A stretch of DNA of 64,000 nt from Psychrobacillus sp044762855 (lineage in GTDB: Bacteria > Bacillota > Bacilli > Bacillales_A > Planococcaceae): assembly GCF_044762855.1 (NCBI RefSeq), contig NZ_JBIWFB010000008.1:124001-188000 (forward strand), in the 5' to 3' direction. Position 1 is the stretch's first letter. The number at the start of each line of letters is the position of its first letter. The notes below the pieces were generated by a model. It was given only the letters and a program-made list of their open reading frames with translations. It was not told where the DNA came from and ran no database searches. This document shows positions 9,190 to 17,011 of this stretch, one piece after another. Position numbers and translations under genes: made by a program.

Positions 9190-9226
9190 AACCACTTCTC
9201 AAAATTAGAGAGGTGGTTATTTTTTG
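9190..9226 (+). terminator. Rho-independent terminator after allC
   Basis: AACCACTTCTC pairs with GAGAGGTGGTT (11 bp with one G-T) around a 7-nt loop, followed by ATTTTTT. Confidence 0.85.
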
Positions 9227-9521
9227 CTTTGGATAAAAATAAGTGATTGAACGAGACAATATAAACTGCGAACTCGACAAAATAGTCGTACAGATGCTGG
9301 CTAGACAAGTTCAGTGGGCTTTTAGGCATATTACTCCTATAATATGCGACATCCTCTTAATATTAATCATCCAACTCCTAAATCTGTCTATCCTTCTCGT
9401 AGTCTTCATTTATCTAAAGCATTTACAATCAATTTAGAAGATATAATATTGGGAAAATTCAATACATAGTGATAATAGTCCTATAATAATTTTCTGTTTT
9501 TTTAAACAAATAATACTAGTA

Positions 9522-9550
9522 TCGACAAAAAATGATAAGTTCTTTATACT
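9522..9550 (+). promoter_or_regulatory. SigA-type promoter of the c-di-GMP riboswitch transcript
   Basis: TCGACA, 17-nt spacer, TATACT. It is placed so that the transcript would start near 9557, about 45 nt before the aptamer. Confidence 0.6.
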
Positions 9551-9599
9551 GTTATAGTGGTATGTAGTTATGATATTAGTACTATTATACCTATAATTG

Positions 9600-9683
9600 A
9601 AAAAGGCAAACTTATCGAAAGGTAAGGACGCAAAGCTACGAGTCTAAAATCCTCTTGGATAATGATAGTCGGGTTGCCAAGAG
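9600..9683 (+). promoter_or_regulatory. Cyclic di-GMP-I (GEMM-I) riboswitch aptamer
   Basis: The sequence has the GEMM-I core: GGCAAAC at the 5' side, a CTTA..TAAG helix capped by a GAAA tetraloop, GGACGCAAAGCTACGAGTCTA, and the 3' GTCGGGTTGCCAAG. GGCAA (9605-9609) and TTGCC (9674-9678) close helix P1. It sits in the leader of the STAS-like/GNAT/chemoreceptor genes and is followed within 25 nt by an intrinsic terminator, so it very likely controls transcription elongation by c-di-GMP. Whether the switch is ON or OFF cannot be read with certainty. Confidence 0.9.
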
Positions 9684-9703
9684 TAATAACGAACGATTCT
9701 TTG

Positions 9704-9740
9704 GCTATCCCTATCTAGAATAGGGATAGCTTTTATTTTA
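9704..9740 (+). terminator. Terminator forming the riboswitch expression platform
   Basis: GCTATCCCTAT (9704-9714), loop CTAGA, ATAGGGATAGC (9720-9730), then TTTTATTTT: a perfect 11-bp stem with a T-tract just after the c-di-GMP aptamer. TTGGC at its 5' edge could pair with GCCAA of P1, a possible but weak antiterminator. Confidence 0.85.
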
Positions 9741-9807
9741 GACACCCGAATAAATAAGCAAAATTCACCTTTGCAGTATAGCAGACTATAGGAAAAGGAG
9801 ATTAGAA

Positions 9808-10176
9808 ATGATAGTTGTAGATAAAAGGAAATATAAGATGGCAATTAATGATGTTGCGAAGGAAGTTCAAGTACAAGTACATGGATTAATGAGAGCAGAA
9901 GACGCAGAAGGGTATTTGATTGATTTACAGGATACGATTAATAAAGTATCAAGACAAGAATACACATTTGTTATCGACGGGACTCACCAAACTCCAGTAC
10001 CATCAAAAGTTGTACCACAGTTGGAGCAAACGATGCAATTTTATTCTAGCTTAGGTTTTAAAGATATCCTTGTAGTAAAGCCTGCTTCTAAAATTGCTCA
10101 AGTGCAAATTAGAAATGTACTTGAAAGAATTGAATTCACAGGTACATTTATCGATAAAGTACGTCACTCTATGTAA
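9808..10176 (+). CDS. STAS/SpoIIAA-like small protein, c-di-GMP riboswitch regulon
   Basis: 122 aa, no signal peptide or membrane segment. The alternating pattern (strand-like YKMAIND.., helix EDAEGYLIDLQDTINKV, strand TFVIDGT, helix VVPQLEQTMQFYSSLGF, strand DILVVKP) resembles STAS/SpoIIAA-like folds that work as regulatory partner domains. I do not recognise a specific family, so the function is open. The ATG has AGGAG 7 nt upstream. It is the first gene after the c-di-GMP riboswitch and probably co-transcribed with the GNAT and chemoreceptor genes, which suggests a role in a motility or sessility response. Confidence 0.6.
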   Translation: MIVVDKRKYKMAINDVAKEVQVQVHGLMRAEDAEGYLIDLQDTINKVSRQEYTFVIDGTHQTPVPSKVVPQLEQTMQFYSSLGFKDILVVKPASKIAQVQIRNVLERIEFTGTFIDKVRHSM

Positions 10177-10232
10177 TGTTAGGTTCAATAGAAAGAGATT
10201 TTAATTTTATAATTTGGAAGGAAGATCAATAA

Positions 10233-10943
10233 GTGCAAATAACACAAGAGTTGTATACTTATGAGATTATAACGAAGGAACAAACAGATGTAATTCAGAA
10301 GGCAGCTGCCTGTCTAGCTCGTTCATTTATTGGAGTAAATGTTTCGGGAAAATGGGTTCAGGAACCAATGGTAGGACAATTAAATTTAGATTATGATGAC
10401 TTCTATCATTTTACATTAGGTTATTTAGAATCTACTGTAGAGCAAGGTTATTGCGCAGTCGCTCAAGATATTCATCAAAATGTTGTTGGTGTGCTTGCTG
10501 GAGATACAAATGCACCAGAGATTATCGGAGAAGATGTATTTGAAGGTTCTTTTTATGATATGAATGTAATTCTACGTGTACTGGAAGATGTAGATAAACG
10601 TTTTATGGAGGATTATAAAAAGCGACACGGTAAAGATATTCAAGATGGAGAGTTATTACACCTATTCATGTTAGGAGTGACAGCTGAACATGGCCGCCAC
10701 GAGATTATTCAGCAATTAGGAAGTAGATTAATGACAAAGGCATCGTCGCAAGGGGTGAAGGCTGTTCTAGGGGAAGCAACAAACCCGAAGTCGATACGTG
10801 TAATGGAAAAATATCATAATATGAAAAAATATATAGATTTAGAAGGAAATTATATTGTTCATAAATATCAGGAAAATAATAAGTTAAATGGTATTCCTGC
10901 AAATATAGCAGATGGAACGTATATCCTTTTGAAGGAGCTTTAA
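10233..10943 (+). CDS. GNAT-family N-acetyltransferase
   Basis: 236 aa. The region from about residue 140 to 190 (LHLFMLGVTAEHGRHEIIQQLGSRL, then AVLGEATNPKSIRVMEKY) looks like the acetyl-CoA binding core and following strand of the GNAT fold. The start codon is GTG at 10233 with GGAAGGAAGA upstream. Substrate unknown. It lies between a STAS-like gene and a chemoreceptor in a c-di-GMP riboswitch-controlled unit; an acetyltransferase acting on a signalling protein or surface molecule is possible but not shown. Confidence 0.65.
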   Translation: MQITQELYTYEIITKEQTDVIQKAAACLARSFIGVNVSGKWVQEPMVGQLNLDYDDFYHFTLGYLESTVEQGYCAVAQDIHQNVVGVLAGDTNAPEIIGEDVFEGSFYDMNVILRVLEDVDKRFMEDYKKRHGKDIQDGELLHLFMLGVTAEHGRHEIIQQLGSRLMTKASSQGVKAVLGEATNPKSIRVMEKYHNMKKYIDLEGNYIVHKYQENNKLNGIPANIADGTYILLKEL

Positions 10944-10997
10944 ACTGTTCATCATTACTAATTCAATACTAAATAAGGGTTAGGAGATTTATTTATC

Positions 10998-12182
10998 ATG
11001 GAAGCTATTATGCTAGGTATAATTGTTGTCTTAATAGGGGTCTCGGTGTATTTTGCTTACCGTTATTATTCGCTAAAACATCATCCTCATATTAATAAAG
11101 AAATAATAAATGGAATGAAAGAATTATCAGCAGGTAATATCACAAGCCCAGTGGACGAAAAAAGTGCTGATTATGCTATTTTTAATCAGCTGATTGCGTT
11201 TTTCAGCCTTGTAAGGGAAAAGTTTTTTTCATTTTCAAAAAACGTTCAAGAAAAGGGAGAAAACCTAGCGGAGATCGGTGAATATGCTTCTGAGAAAGCG
11301 GATATTGTTAGAGCGGCAATTGATGAAGTAGGTAGAGGATTACAAAAACAATTAATAGCTACCGAAGAAAGTGCCGAATCAATGGAAGAAATGGCACAAG
11401 CTATTGAAGATTTATCTGTAAGATCCAATCAAATCTCAGAGCAATCGATCACTACTTTAGAATTGACCGAAGAAGGAAACGATAAGCTAAAGAATTCCTT
11501 AGAAAAAATGGAGCAGTTTAACCAAACGATCAATACCACATTTGATGCAATAAACAAACTTGGAGAAAAGTCTCACGAAATCGGTACTATTGTAAAAGTG
11601 ATTACAGGGATATCTGAACAAATTAATTTATTGGCATTGAATGCGGCAATTGAAGCTGCCCGTGCAGGGGAACATGGGAAAGGATTTGCGGTTGTTGCTG
11701 ATGAGGTAAGGAAATTGGCCGAACAATCACGCCAGTCTTCTTCTGAAGTATCAAATATTGTAAAGAACATACAAGAAGAAACAGATATAGTTGTTAAGTC
11801 AATGCGACAGGGAACAGAAGAATTTAAAGATACAAATTCGACTATTGTAGAAGTTGGAACTATGTTTGATACCATTCTATCTACTACAAAAATCATTGCG
11901 GAAAACAATGAAAACTCGTCTGCGAGTACAGAAGAACTATCTTCCGCTTCCCACCAGATAATGACAACAATTGTTGAGATAGCTTCTATCTCTCGAGAAT
12001 CTGTTGAAATGTTTGAGGAACTAATAGAGATTAGTGATGATGAACTGCAAACAATGCAAAAGCTTGTTCAAGAAGCAGAGAATCTTGTGGAGTTAAAAAA
12101 TGATGTTAACAAATTGGTATATGCATGGAATGATGGTATAAAAACAGCAGAAGCTAAAGAGGGTCAAAGTGCTGCACAATAA
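10998..12182 (+). CDS. Methyl-accepting chemotaxis protein without extracellular sensor
   Basis: 394 aa. A single N-terminal transmembrane segment (about residues 4-22, IMLGIIVVLIGVSVYFAY) is followed by a short HAMP-like linker (MKELSAGNITSPV). A long coiled-coil signalling domain then has the highly conserved hairpin tip (GISEQINLLALNAAIEAARAG, then FAVVADEVRKLAEQS), which couples to CheW and CheA. There is no second membrane pass and no ligand-binding domain, so input must come from the membrane, the cytoplasm or protein partners. The gene is the last of the c-di-GMP riboswitch unit and ends at a terminator. Chemoreceptor control by c-di-GMP is a known theme for this riboswitch class. Confidence 0.88.
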   Translation: MEAIMLGIIVVLIGVSVYFAYRYYSLKHHPHINKEIINGMKELSAGNITSPVDEKSADYAIFNQLIAFFSLVREKFFSFSKNVQEKGENLAEIGEYASEKADIVRAAIDEVGRGLQKQLIATEESAESMEEMAQAIEDLSVRSNQISEQSITTLELTEEGNDKLKNSLEKMEQFNQTINTTFDAINKLGEKSHEIGTIVKVITGISEQINLLALNAAIEAARAGEHGKGFAVVADEVRKLAEQSRQSSSEVSNIVKNIQEETDIVVKSMRQGTEEFKDTNSTIVEVGTMFDTILSTTKIIAENNENSSASTEELSSASHQIMTTIVEIASISRESVEMFEELIEISDDELQTMQKLVQEAENLVELKNDVNKLVYAWNDGIKTAEAKEGQSAAQ

Positions 12183-12203
12183 GGCTTAGGCTGATAAATA
12201 TAA

Positions 12204-12248
12204 GAGTGCTTCTTATAGGTTGATCCAACTTGTGGGAAGCATCTTTTT
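12204..12248 (+). terminator. Terminator after the chemoreceptor gene
   Basis: TGCTTC...GAAGCA stem followed by TCTTTTTT, 20-60 bp after the stop codon. Confidence 0.65.
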
Positions 12249-12293
12249 TATGCATTAAACTACTTCTAGTAAAAACATCAAGGAGGTAAAACA

Positions 12294-13946
12294 ATGGAGA
12301 AAGTACAAAAGCTGTTTCCTAGTATGGATGGGAATGACTTTCAAAGAGAAGAAATATTATCCTATTTTAGGACGATTTTAACGAAAATAGATGAATTAAA
12401 GGATCCTAACAAATTAACGCTAGGAGAAATGCCCGAATACACAGAGGATTACTATAATCGTGTCATTCAAAAGGCGGACGTTCCGAAAAAGGGAGTGCCG
12501 ATGGAGGAAGTAATCCAAGAACTATTAAAGTTAGTAGAAGGGCACCGATACGTCAATCGAAACTATGTAGCCAATGCAGCGCCCCTTCCGAATATTGCTA
12601 GTATACTCGGAAATTTAGTAATGGTGCTAGTCAATGGGAACAATCTTTGGGATGTGGAAGGTCCAGCAGCAGCAACAGCAGAAATTGAAATAACTAGTAT
12701 GCTATCCAAACTTATCGGATACGATGAAAGCATCAGTGCAGGATACACAACTTGGGGGGGACAAGGTGCTGTTTTTAACTCTTTACGTCTTGCCATTGCC
12801 CGTTACGCTCCGTTGTCTAATCAAAATGGTGTACCACGCAATCTCTATTGCTTCTGTTCAGAGCTTTCACACTACAGTCTGTATAAATCTATAGAAGCAA
12901 CAGGGATTGGCGTAGAAAACATGATTCGTGTGAAAACTAATGTTGATCATTCTATAAATCTAGAAGATTTAAAAGAAAAAATGGAGCATGTTATTGAAAA
13001 AGGCGGCATTCCTCTGTATGTCCTTGCCACAATGGGAACTACTGATACTTTTGGGGTTGATGACATTAAAGGAATAAAGAGGATAGTGGAAGAATTGGAG
13101 CGCACATATGGCATAGATCCAATCTACATCCATGCAGACTCTGCTATGGGAGGCATGTATACTTTCTTTAATAATTACGACTTTGAAAGCAATCCTCTCC
13201 TATTGGAAGACAACGTGAAGGAAGTATTAAAATCCTATCAACAGAAGTTTGAACATATCAAGCTTGCAGATAGTATGGTCTTTGATTTCCATAAGCTTGG
13301 CCAAACTCCATATATTACGAGTTTATTTTTAATCAAAAACAGAGAGTATCTTAAGTATGTTGATTTAGATGTAGCGGAAACGCCATATGTTGGAAATCGC
13401 GGTTATGGAAGCTATCATACAGGCTATACGCTTGAATGCTCGCGAATGGGAAGTGCTTTGACGATTTATGCGTCATTATTAGCATTTGGAATCGAAGGCT
13501 ATCAAGAGATTTTAGCTAACTATATTCGTGTCAATATTACCTTTAGAGAGACATTGACAAAAGAAATTTCGAATGTAGTAATCACGAACGAGATTTCTCC
13601 TATTACAACATTCCGTTTTTATCCGGAAAAGACAAGATGGAATGAGGAATTGAACGGAATTTTAAAGGTAGAAGAAATAACCGAAATCAATCAATTTAAT
13701 GACGATTTTGCAGAAGTAATTGGTGCAGAACGAGATACCGTATTCTTTGGAAATACAAAAAAGCAGCGTCTCATAAAAGCCGCTAACTCAAACAAGCCGG
13801 TATCCGTATACGCGCATAAATTTTTTGCGATTTCACCTTACTCCACAATAGAAGAGGTAGACCGTTATGTTGGATTTCTAAAAGAACATCTAGCATTTTT
13901 TCTGAAAATGAGAAGTAATAATAGACAAATAACAACAGTTTTTTAA
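12294..13946 (+). CDS. Group II PLP-dependent amino-acid decarboxylase, substrate unknown
   Basis: 550 aa, glutamate/aromatic-L-amino-acid decarboxylase fold. The pyridoxal phosphate lysine is in DFHKLGQTPY (about Lys334), preceded by the cofactor-aspartate motif IHADSAMGG; the substrate-loop region NYVANAAPLPN is near residue 86. The N-terminal ~90 residues form the usual dimer-swapped arm. It would remove the carboxyl group of an amino acid in the cytoplasm (glutamate, aspartate, cysteine sulfinate or diaminobutyrate are candidates); the sequence alone does not tell me which. AAGGAGG lies just upstream of the ATG. It is monocistronic, flanked by terminators on both sides. Confidence 0.8.
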   Translation: MEKVQKLFPSMDGNDFQREEILSYFRTILTKIDELKDPNKLTLGEMPEYTEDYYNRVIQKADVPKKGVPMEEVIQELLKLVEGHRYVNRNYVANAAPLPNIASILGNLVMVLVNGNNLWDVEGPAAATAEIEITSMLSKLIGYDESISAGYTTWGGQGAVFNSLRLAIARYAPLSNQNGVPRNLYCFCSELSHYSLYKSIEATGIGVENMIRVKTNVDHSINLEDLKEKMEHVIEKGGIPLYVLATMGTTDTFGVDDIKGIKRIVEELERTYGIDPIYIHADSAMGGMYTFFNNYDFESNPLLLEDNVKEVLKSYQQKFEHIKLADSMVFDFHKLGQTPYITSLFLIKNREYLKYVDLDVAETPYVGNRGYGSYHTGYTLECSRMGSALTIYASLLAFGIEGYQEILANYIRVNITFRETLTKEISNVVITNEISPITTFRFYPEKTRWNEELNGILKVEEITEINQFNDDFAEVIGAERDTVFFGNTKKQRLIKAANSNKPVSVYAHKFFAISPYSTIEEVDRYVGFLKEHLAFFLKMRSNNRQITTVF

Positions 13947-13977
13947 CGTAATATTTGTAGAGTACTATAAGATAAAA

Positions 13978-14010
13978 AAGAAGTCATGACTAAATGTCGT
14001 GACTTCTTTT
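13978..14010. terminator. Bidirectional terminator between convergent genes
   Basis: AGAAGTCATGAC / GTCGTGACTTCT with a 5-nt loop, A-run on the left and T-run on the right. It serves the decarboxylase (+) and the aldehyde dehydrogenase (-). Confidence 0.85.
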
Positions 14011-14020
14011 CATGAAAATA

Positions 14021-15481
14021 TTAAACCCACTTTGTAGTGATTACTTTTTTCCTTGTGTAAAATTGTAATCCATCTTTTCCATTGGCATGTAGATCTCCGT
14101 AGAAAGAATCTTTCCAACCAGAGAATGGGAAGAAAGCCATTGGAGCGGGAACGCCAATATTTACTCCTAACATTCCTGCGTCGATTGTTTCGCGGAACTT
14201 GCGAACACTTCCACCATCATTTGTGAAGATACAAGCACCATTGGCAAAACGTGATTGATTGCTTAAATCAATTGCCTCTTCTAGATTTTTTACTCTAGAA
14301 ATCGACAATACTGGTGCGAAAATTTCTTCTTGCCATATTTTCATTTCTGAAGTTACATGATCAAAGATAGTAGGTCCTACAAAATATCCTTCTTGTTTTG
14401 CTGCTTCATCCAGACGACCATCACGAATAAGTTTCGCTCCTTCTGTTTCGCCACTTTCGATAAAGTCCAGTGTACGTGCTTTATGATTATCACGGATGAC
14501 AGGTCCAAGGAATATTCCTTCATCCAATCCGTTTCCAATCTGAATTTGGTTCGCTTTTTCTGTAAGTAATTCTATAAACTCATCCGCTATTGAATCTTCT
14601 ACGGCTACTACAGAAGCTGCCATACAACGTTCTCCAGCAGAGCCAAATGCAGCATTCATAATTTGGGTTGTTGCATTTTCCAAATTCGCATCGCTTAAAA
14701 CGATGGAGTGATTTTTCGCTCCTGCTAGGGCCTGAACACGTTTTAGGTTACTTGTGCCTCGTTTGTAGACATAATCGGCAACAGGTTGAGAACCAACAAA
14801 AGAAATGGCTGCAGTTTGCTTATGATCCAATAAACTATTTACTACATCATGTGCTCCATGCACAATATTAAATACGCCTGCTGGTAATCCGGCTTCTTCT
14901 AGTAGCTCTGCCAAGCGATTAGCAAGTAATGGTGTGCGCTCTGATGGCTTCATAACAAATGTATTTCCAGTAGCAATAGCCATTGGGAACATCCAGCAAG
15001 GCACCATCATTGGAAAGTTAAATGGTGTAATCCCAGCAATCACTCCAATTGGATAGCGATATACTCCAGATTCCAATTCTGTTGCAATCGATGGAAGTGA
15101 TTCACCCATCATTAATGTTGGGGCACCTGCAGCGAATTCCACGTTTTCAATTCCGCGTTGCACTTCACCGTATGCTTCTGCGAAATTTTTACCGTTTTCT
15201 ATCGTGATCAATTTCGCCAGCTCGTCATGATTGTCTACTAATAATTGCTGATACTTAAATAGAATACGGGCACGTTTTGGCACCGGGACATCTTTCCAAG
15301 TTTCGAAAGCTTTTGCGGCAACCTCAATAGCATGGTCTGTATCTTTCGTCGTTGAAATTGGGACATGGGCAATGACTTCGCCTGTTGCTGGATTATAGAC
15401 TTCAAGTGATTGATCTGTATCTGACTCTATCCATTTACCACCTACATAGTTTTTTAGTGTTTTTAATGTTGTTTGTGTCAT
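14021..15481 (-). CDS. mmsA: CoA-acylating methylmalonate/malonate-semialdehyde dehydrogenase
   Basis: 486 aa, aldehyde dehydrogenase superfamily, MmsA/IolA subgroup. Diagnostic features: PFNFPMMVPCWMFPMAIATGN, QALAGAKNHSIVLSDA, catalytic cysteine in GSAGERCMA, and C-terminal PFSGWKDSFYGDLHANGKDG. The enzyme oxidises methylmalonate or malonate semialdehyde with NAD and CoA to propionyl- or acetyl-CoA, releasing CO2. The ATG follows AGGAGG. It lies 181 bp downstream of an iron alcohol dehydrogenase on the same strand, behind a sigma-54 promoter. Together they could oxidise a 3-hydroxyacid such as 3-hydroxypropionate or 3-hydroxyisobutyrate (inference). No other iol or valine-degradation genes are visible. 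Confidence 0.88.
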   Translation of the reverse strand: MTQTTLKTLKNYVGGKWIESDTDQSLEVYNPATGEVIAHVPISTTKDTDHAIEVAAKAFETWKDVPVPKRARILFKYQQLLVDNHDELAKLITIENGKNFAEAYGEVQRGIENVEFAAGAPTLMMGESLPSIATELESGVYRYPIGVIAGITPFNFPMMVPCWMFPMAIATGNTFVMKPSERTPLLANRLAELLEEAGLPAGVFNIVHGAHDVVNSLLDHKQTAAISFVGSQPVADYVYKRGTSNLKRVQALAGAKNHSIVLSDANLENATTQIMNAAFGSAGERCMAASVVAVEDSIADEFIELLTEKANQIQIGNGLDEGIFLGPVIRDNHKARTLDFIESGETEGAKLIRDGRLDEAAKQEGYFVGPTIFDHVTSEMKIWQEEIFAPVLSISRVKNLEEAIDLSNQSRFANGACIFTNDGGSVRKFRETIDAGMLGVNIGVPAPMAFFPFSGWKDSFYGDLHANGKDGLQFYTRKKVITTKWV

Positions 15482-15514
15482 TGAAAAAACCTCCTGATGA
15501 ATTTCTTATTTTAT

Positions 15515-15652
15515 CCCGCATTAACGGGCAGTAAGACTCCCACTTCCAGATTTAAGAAAAGCGAAAAGACAAGTGGGAGATCAACAGCCCGTAAAAGCCC
15601 GATTGGTTCAACTAACAATCAGTGGGGGATGAAGAAAACCCCCGACTGATTG
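15515..15652. repeat. Structured intergenic element with three stacked inverted repeats
   Basis: Sits in the 181-bp gap between the two dehydrogenase genes. ACGGGC (15524-15529) pairs with GCCCGT (15587-15592) and encloses CTCCCACTT/AAGTGGGAG (15538-15546, 15571-15579). A very strong hairpin follows, CAATCAGTGGGGG with CCCCCGACTGATTG (15616-15652, one bulge). GATTG (15601-15605) can alternatively pair with CAATC (15616-15620). No ORF. It looks like a conserved dispersed RNA/DNA element (recollection only); on the minus strand it would be part of the dehydrogenase transcript and may act as partial terminator or processing signal. Confidence 0.6.
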
Positions 15653-15662
15653 AAGTTTCACT

Positions 15663-16862
15663 TTATTTTGCTACCATACTTTCTGAGCTGAATTGATAGT
15701 CGAAGCAGACTTGATAAAGTTCTTCGATTTCTTGTTTGATAGGTACTTTTGGATTGTTATTTGGACTTCCACTTGCCAATGCATCTTCTGCCATTTTGCT
15801 AGTTGCATTTTTAAATGCCTCTGGTTGAATACCCCAACCTTTTAAATTAGGAATCTCTAGTTCCTGGCAAAGTTTTTTGACTTCGAATACAGCAAGCTCA
15901 GCAGCCTCTTTATTGGAAAGATTACCGCAATCAGGTTTAAATATTCTTGCTAAATCAGCTAAGCGGTCGATACAGGCATCTATACTAAATTCAAGAACAG
16001 CAGGCAGTAGCATAGCATTGGATATACCATGCGGGACATGAAATAATGCACCGATTGGTCTAGACATTCCATGGACAAGGCAAACGGATGCGTTGCTAAA
16101 AGCCATTCCAGCTTGTAGAGACCCTAGCGACATTGCTTCTCTTGCATCGATGTTTTTGCCATCTTCAAAGGTAGTTTTTAAGTTTTTTACTATTTTTTCT
16201 ACGGCAGATAGCGCAAGCATATCTGTCATTGGCTGTGCTTTTTTCGATAAATATGCCTCTATAGCATGACTTAGTGCATCCACACCTGTAGCTGCTGTAA
16301 CACCCTTGGGAGAAGAAAGGGTCAACAATGGATCAACAATGGCAACTTCCGGCATAAATGCGGGTTGCTTAATCATCATTTTTACATCATTGGTTGTATT
16401 CGTAATAATGGTGGCATCTGTTGCCTCTGAGCCCGTTCCAGCAGTTGTTGGAATAGAAATATGGGGGATGGGTTGCTTATCAGCTATTTTTTTGCCACCC
16501 ATGTAATCTCCTATGTAACCACCGTTAGTTGCTAACACTGAAATTGCCTTTGCCGTGTCTATACAGCTCCCGCCGCCAAGAGAAATGATTACATCGCAGT
16601 TTTCCTTTTTAAAAATTTCAAGAGATTCCGCTACATAAACATCTGTTGGTTCAGAGTCAACTCCCGTATAGAAAGCACTTTCAACTTTCAATTTCAAAAG
16701 TAAATTTCTACATTCCTCTATATAGCCTAGTTTTTCCATTACTTTATCACTGATAATCAATGCTTTTTTCCCTTTAGCTAACGTTTCTTCACCCACTTTT
16801 TCAAAGGCTTTTCGACCGTAATGGATGGTTTGTGGTGTACGAAAAACAACAGGTTTATCCAA
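15663..16862 (-). CDS. Iron-containing alcohol dehydrogenase (sigma-54 controlled)
   Basis: 399 aa, group III Fe-ADH. Nucleotide-binding GGGSCIDTAKAI, PTTAGTGSEAT, and the metal site in TGVDALSHAIEAYL (Asp, His) plus HGMSRPIGALFHVPHGISNA (two His). It oxidises or reduces an alcohol/aldehyde pair with NAD(P); the substrate is unknown. The ATG follows GGGAGG. A sigma-54 -24/-12 promoter lies 35-52 bp upstream, and the gene for a sigma-54 activator precedes it, so expression probably depends on that activator. The next gene downstream is a CoA-acylating semialdehyde dehydrogenase, a natural partner for an alcohol oxidation route. Confidence 0.9.
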   Translation of the reverse strand: MDKPVVFRTPQTIHYGRKAFEKVGEETLAKGKKALIISDKVMEKLGYIEECRNLLLKLKVESAFYTGVDSEPTDVYVAESLEIFKKENCDVIISLGGGSCIDTAKAISVLATNGGYIGDYMGGKKIADKQPIPHISIPTTAGTGSEATDATIITNTTNDVKMMIKQPAFMPEVAIVDPLLTLSSPKGVTAATGVDALSHAIEAYLSKKAQPMTDMLALSAVEKIVKNLKTTFEDGKNIDAREAMSLGSLQAGMAFSNASVCLVHGMSRPIGALFHVPHGISNAMLLPAVLEFSIDACIDRLADLARIFKPDCGNLSNKEAAELAVFEVKKLCQELEIPNLKGWGIQPEAFKNATSKMAEDALASGSPNNNPKVPIKQEIEELYQVCFDYQFSSESMVAK

Positions 16863-16896
16863 TTTAAATTACCTCCCTTTCTTTTCATAGAATAAT

Positions 16897-16914
16897 ATGC
16901 AAGAACCATGCCAA
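16897..16914 (-). promoter_or_regulatory. Sigma-54 (-24/-12) promoter
   Basis: The minus strand reads TTGGCATGGTTCTTGCAT: TGGCAT, 5 nt, TTGCAT, with the invariant GG and GC exactly 10 nt apart, as required for SigL/RpoN. The start of transcription would be about 16886, 24 nt before the ATG of the iron alcohol dehydrogenase. The adjacent gene encodes the required AAA+ activator. Confidence 0.85.
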
Positions 16915-16947
16915 GTTAGAAACTCTTGTATGGTTATTGTTTAAACA

Positions 16948-16977
16948 AAAAAAGTGTAGCCAATTAGCTACACTTTT
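16948..16977 (-). terminator. Terminator of the sigma-54 activator gene
   Basis: AAAGTGTAGC (16951-16960) / GCTACACTTT (16967-16976), 6-nt loop; read on the minus strand it is followed by TTTTTTT. It separates the activator transcript from the sigma-54 promoter below it. Confidence 0.85.
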
Positions 16978-17011
16978 GTAGAAGATGTTGCTTTTAAACT
17001 ACACTGAGGGA

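Noticed and set aside
9243..9437. 64-codon frame before the c-di-GMP riboswitch
   Set aside because: GTG start without ribosome site directly after the allC terminator; Ile/Leu-rich composition is expected of AT-rich noncoding DNA.
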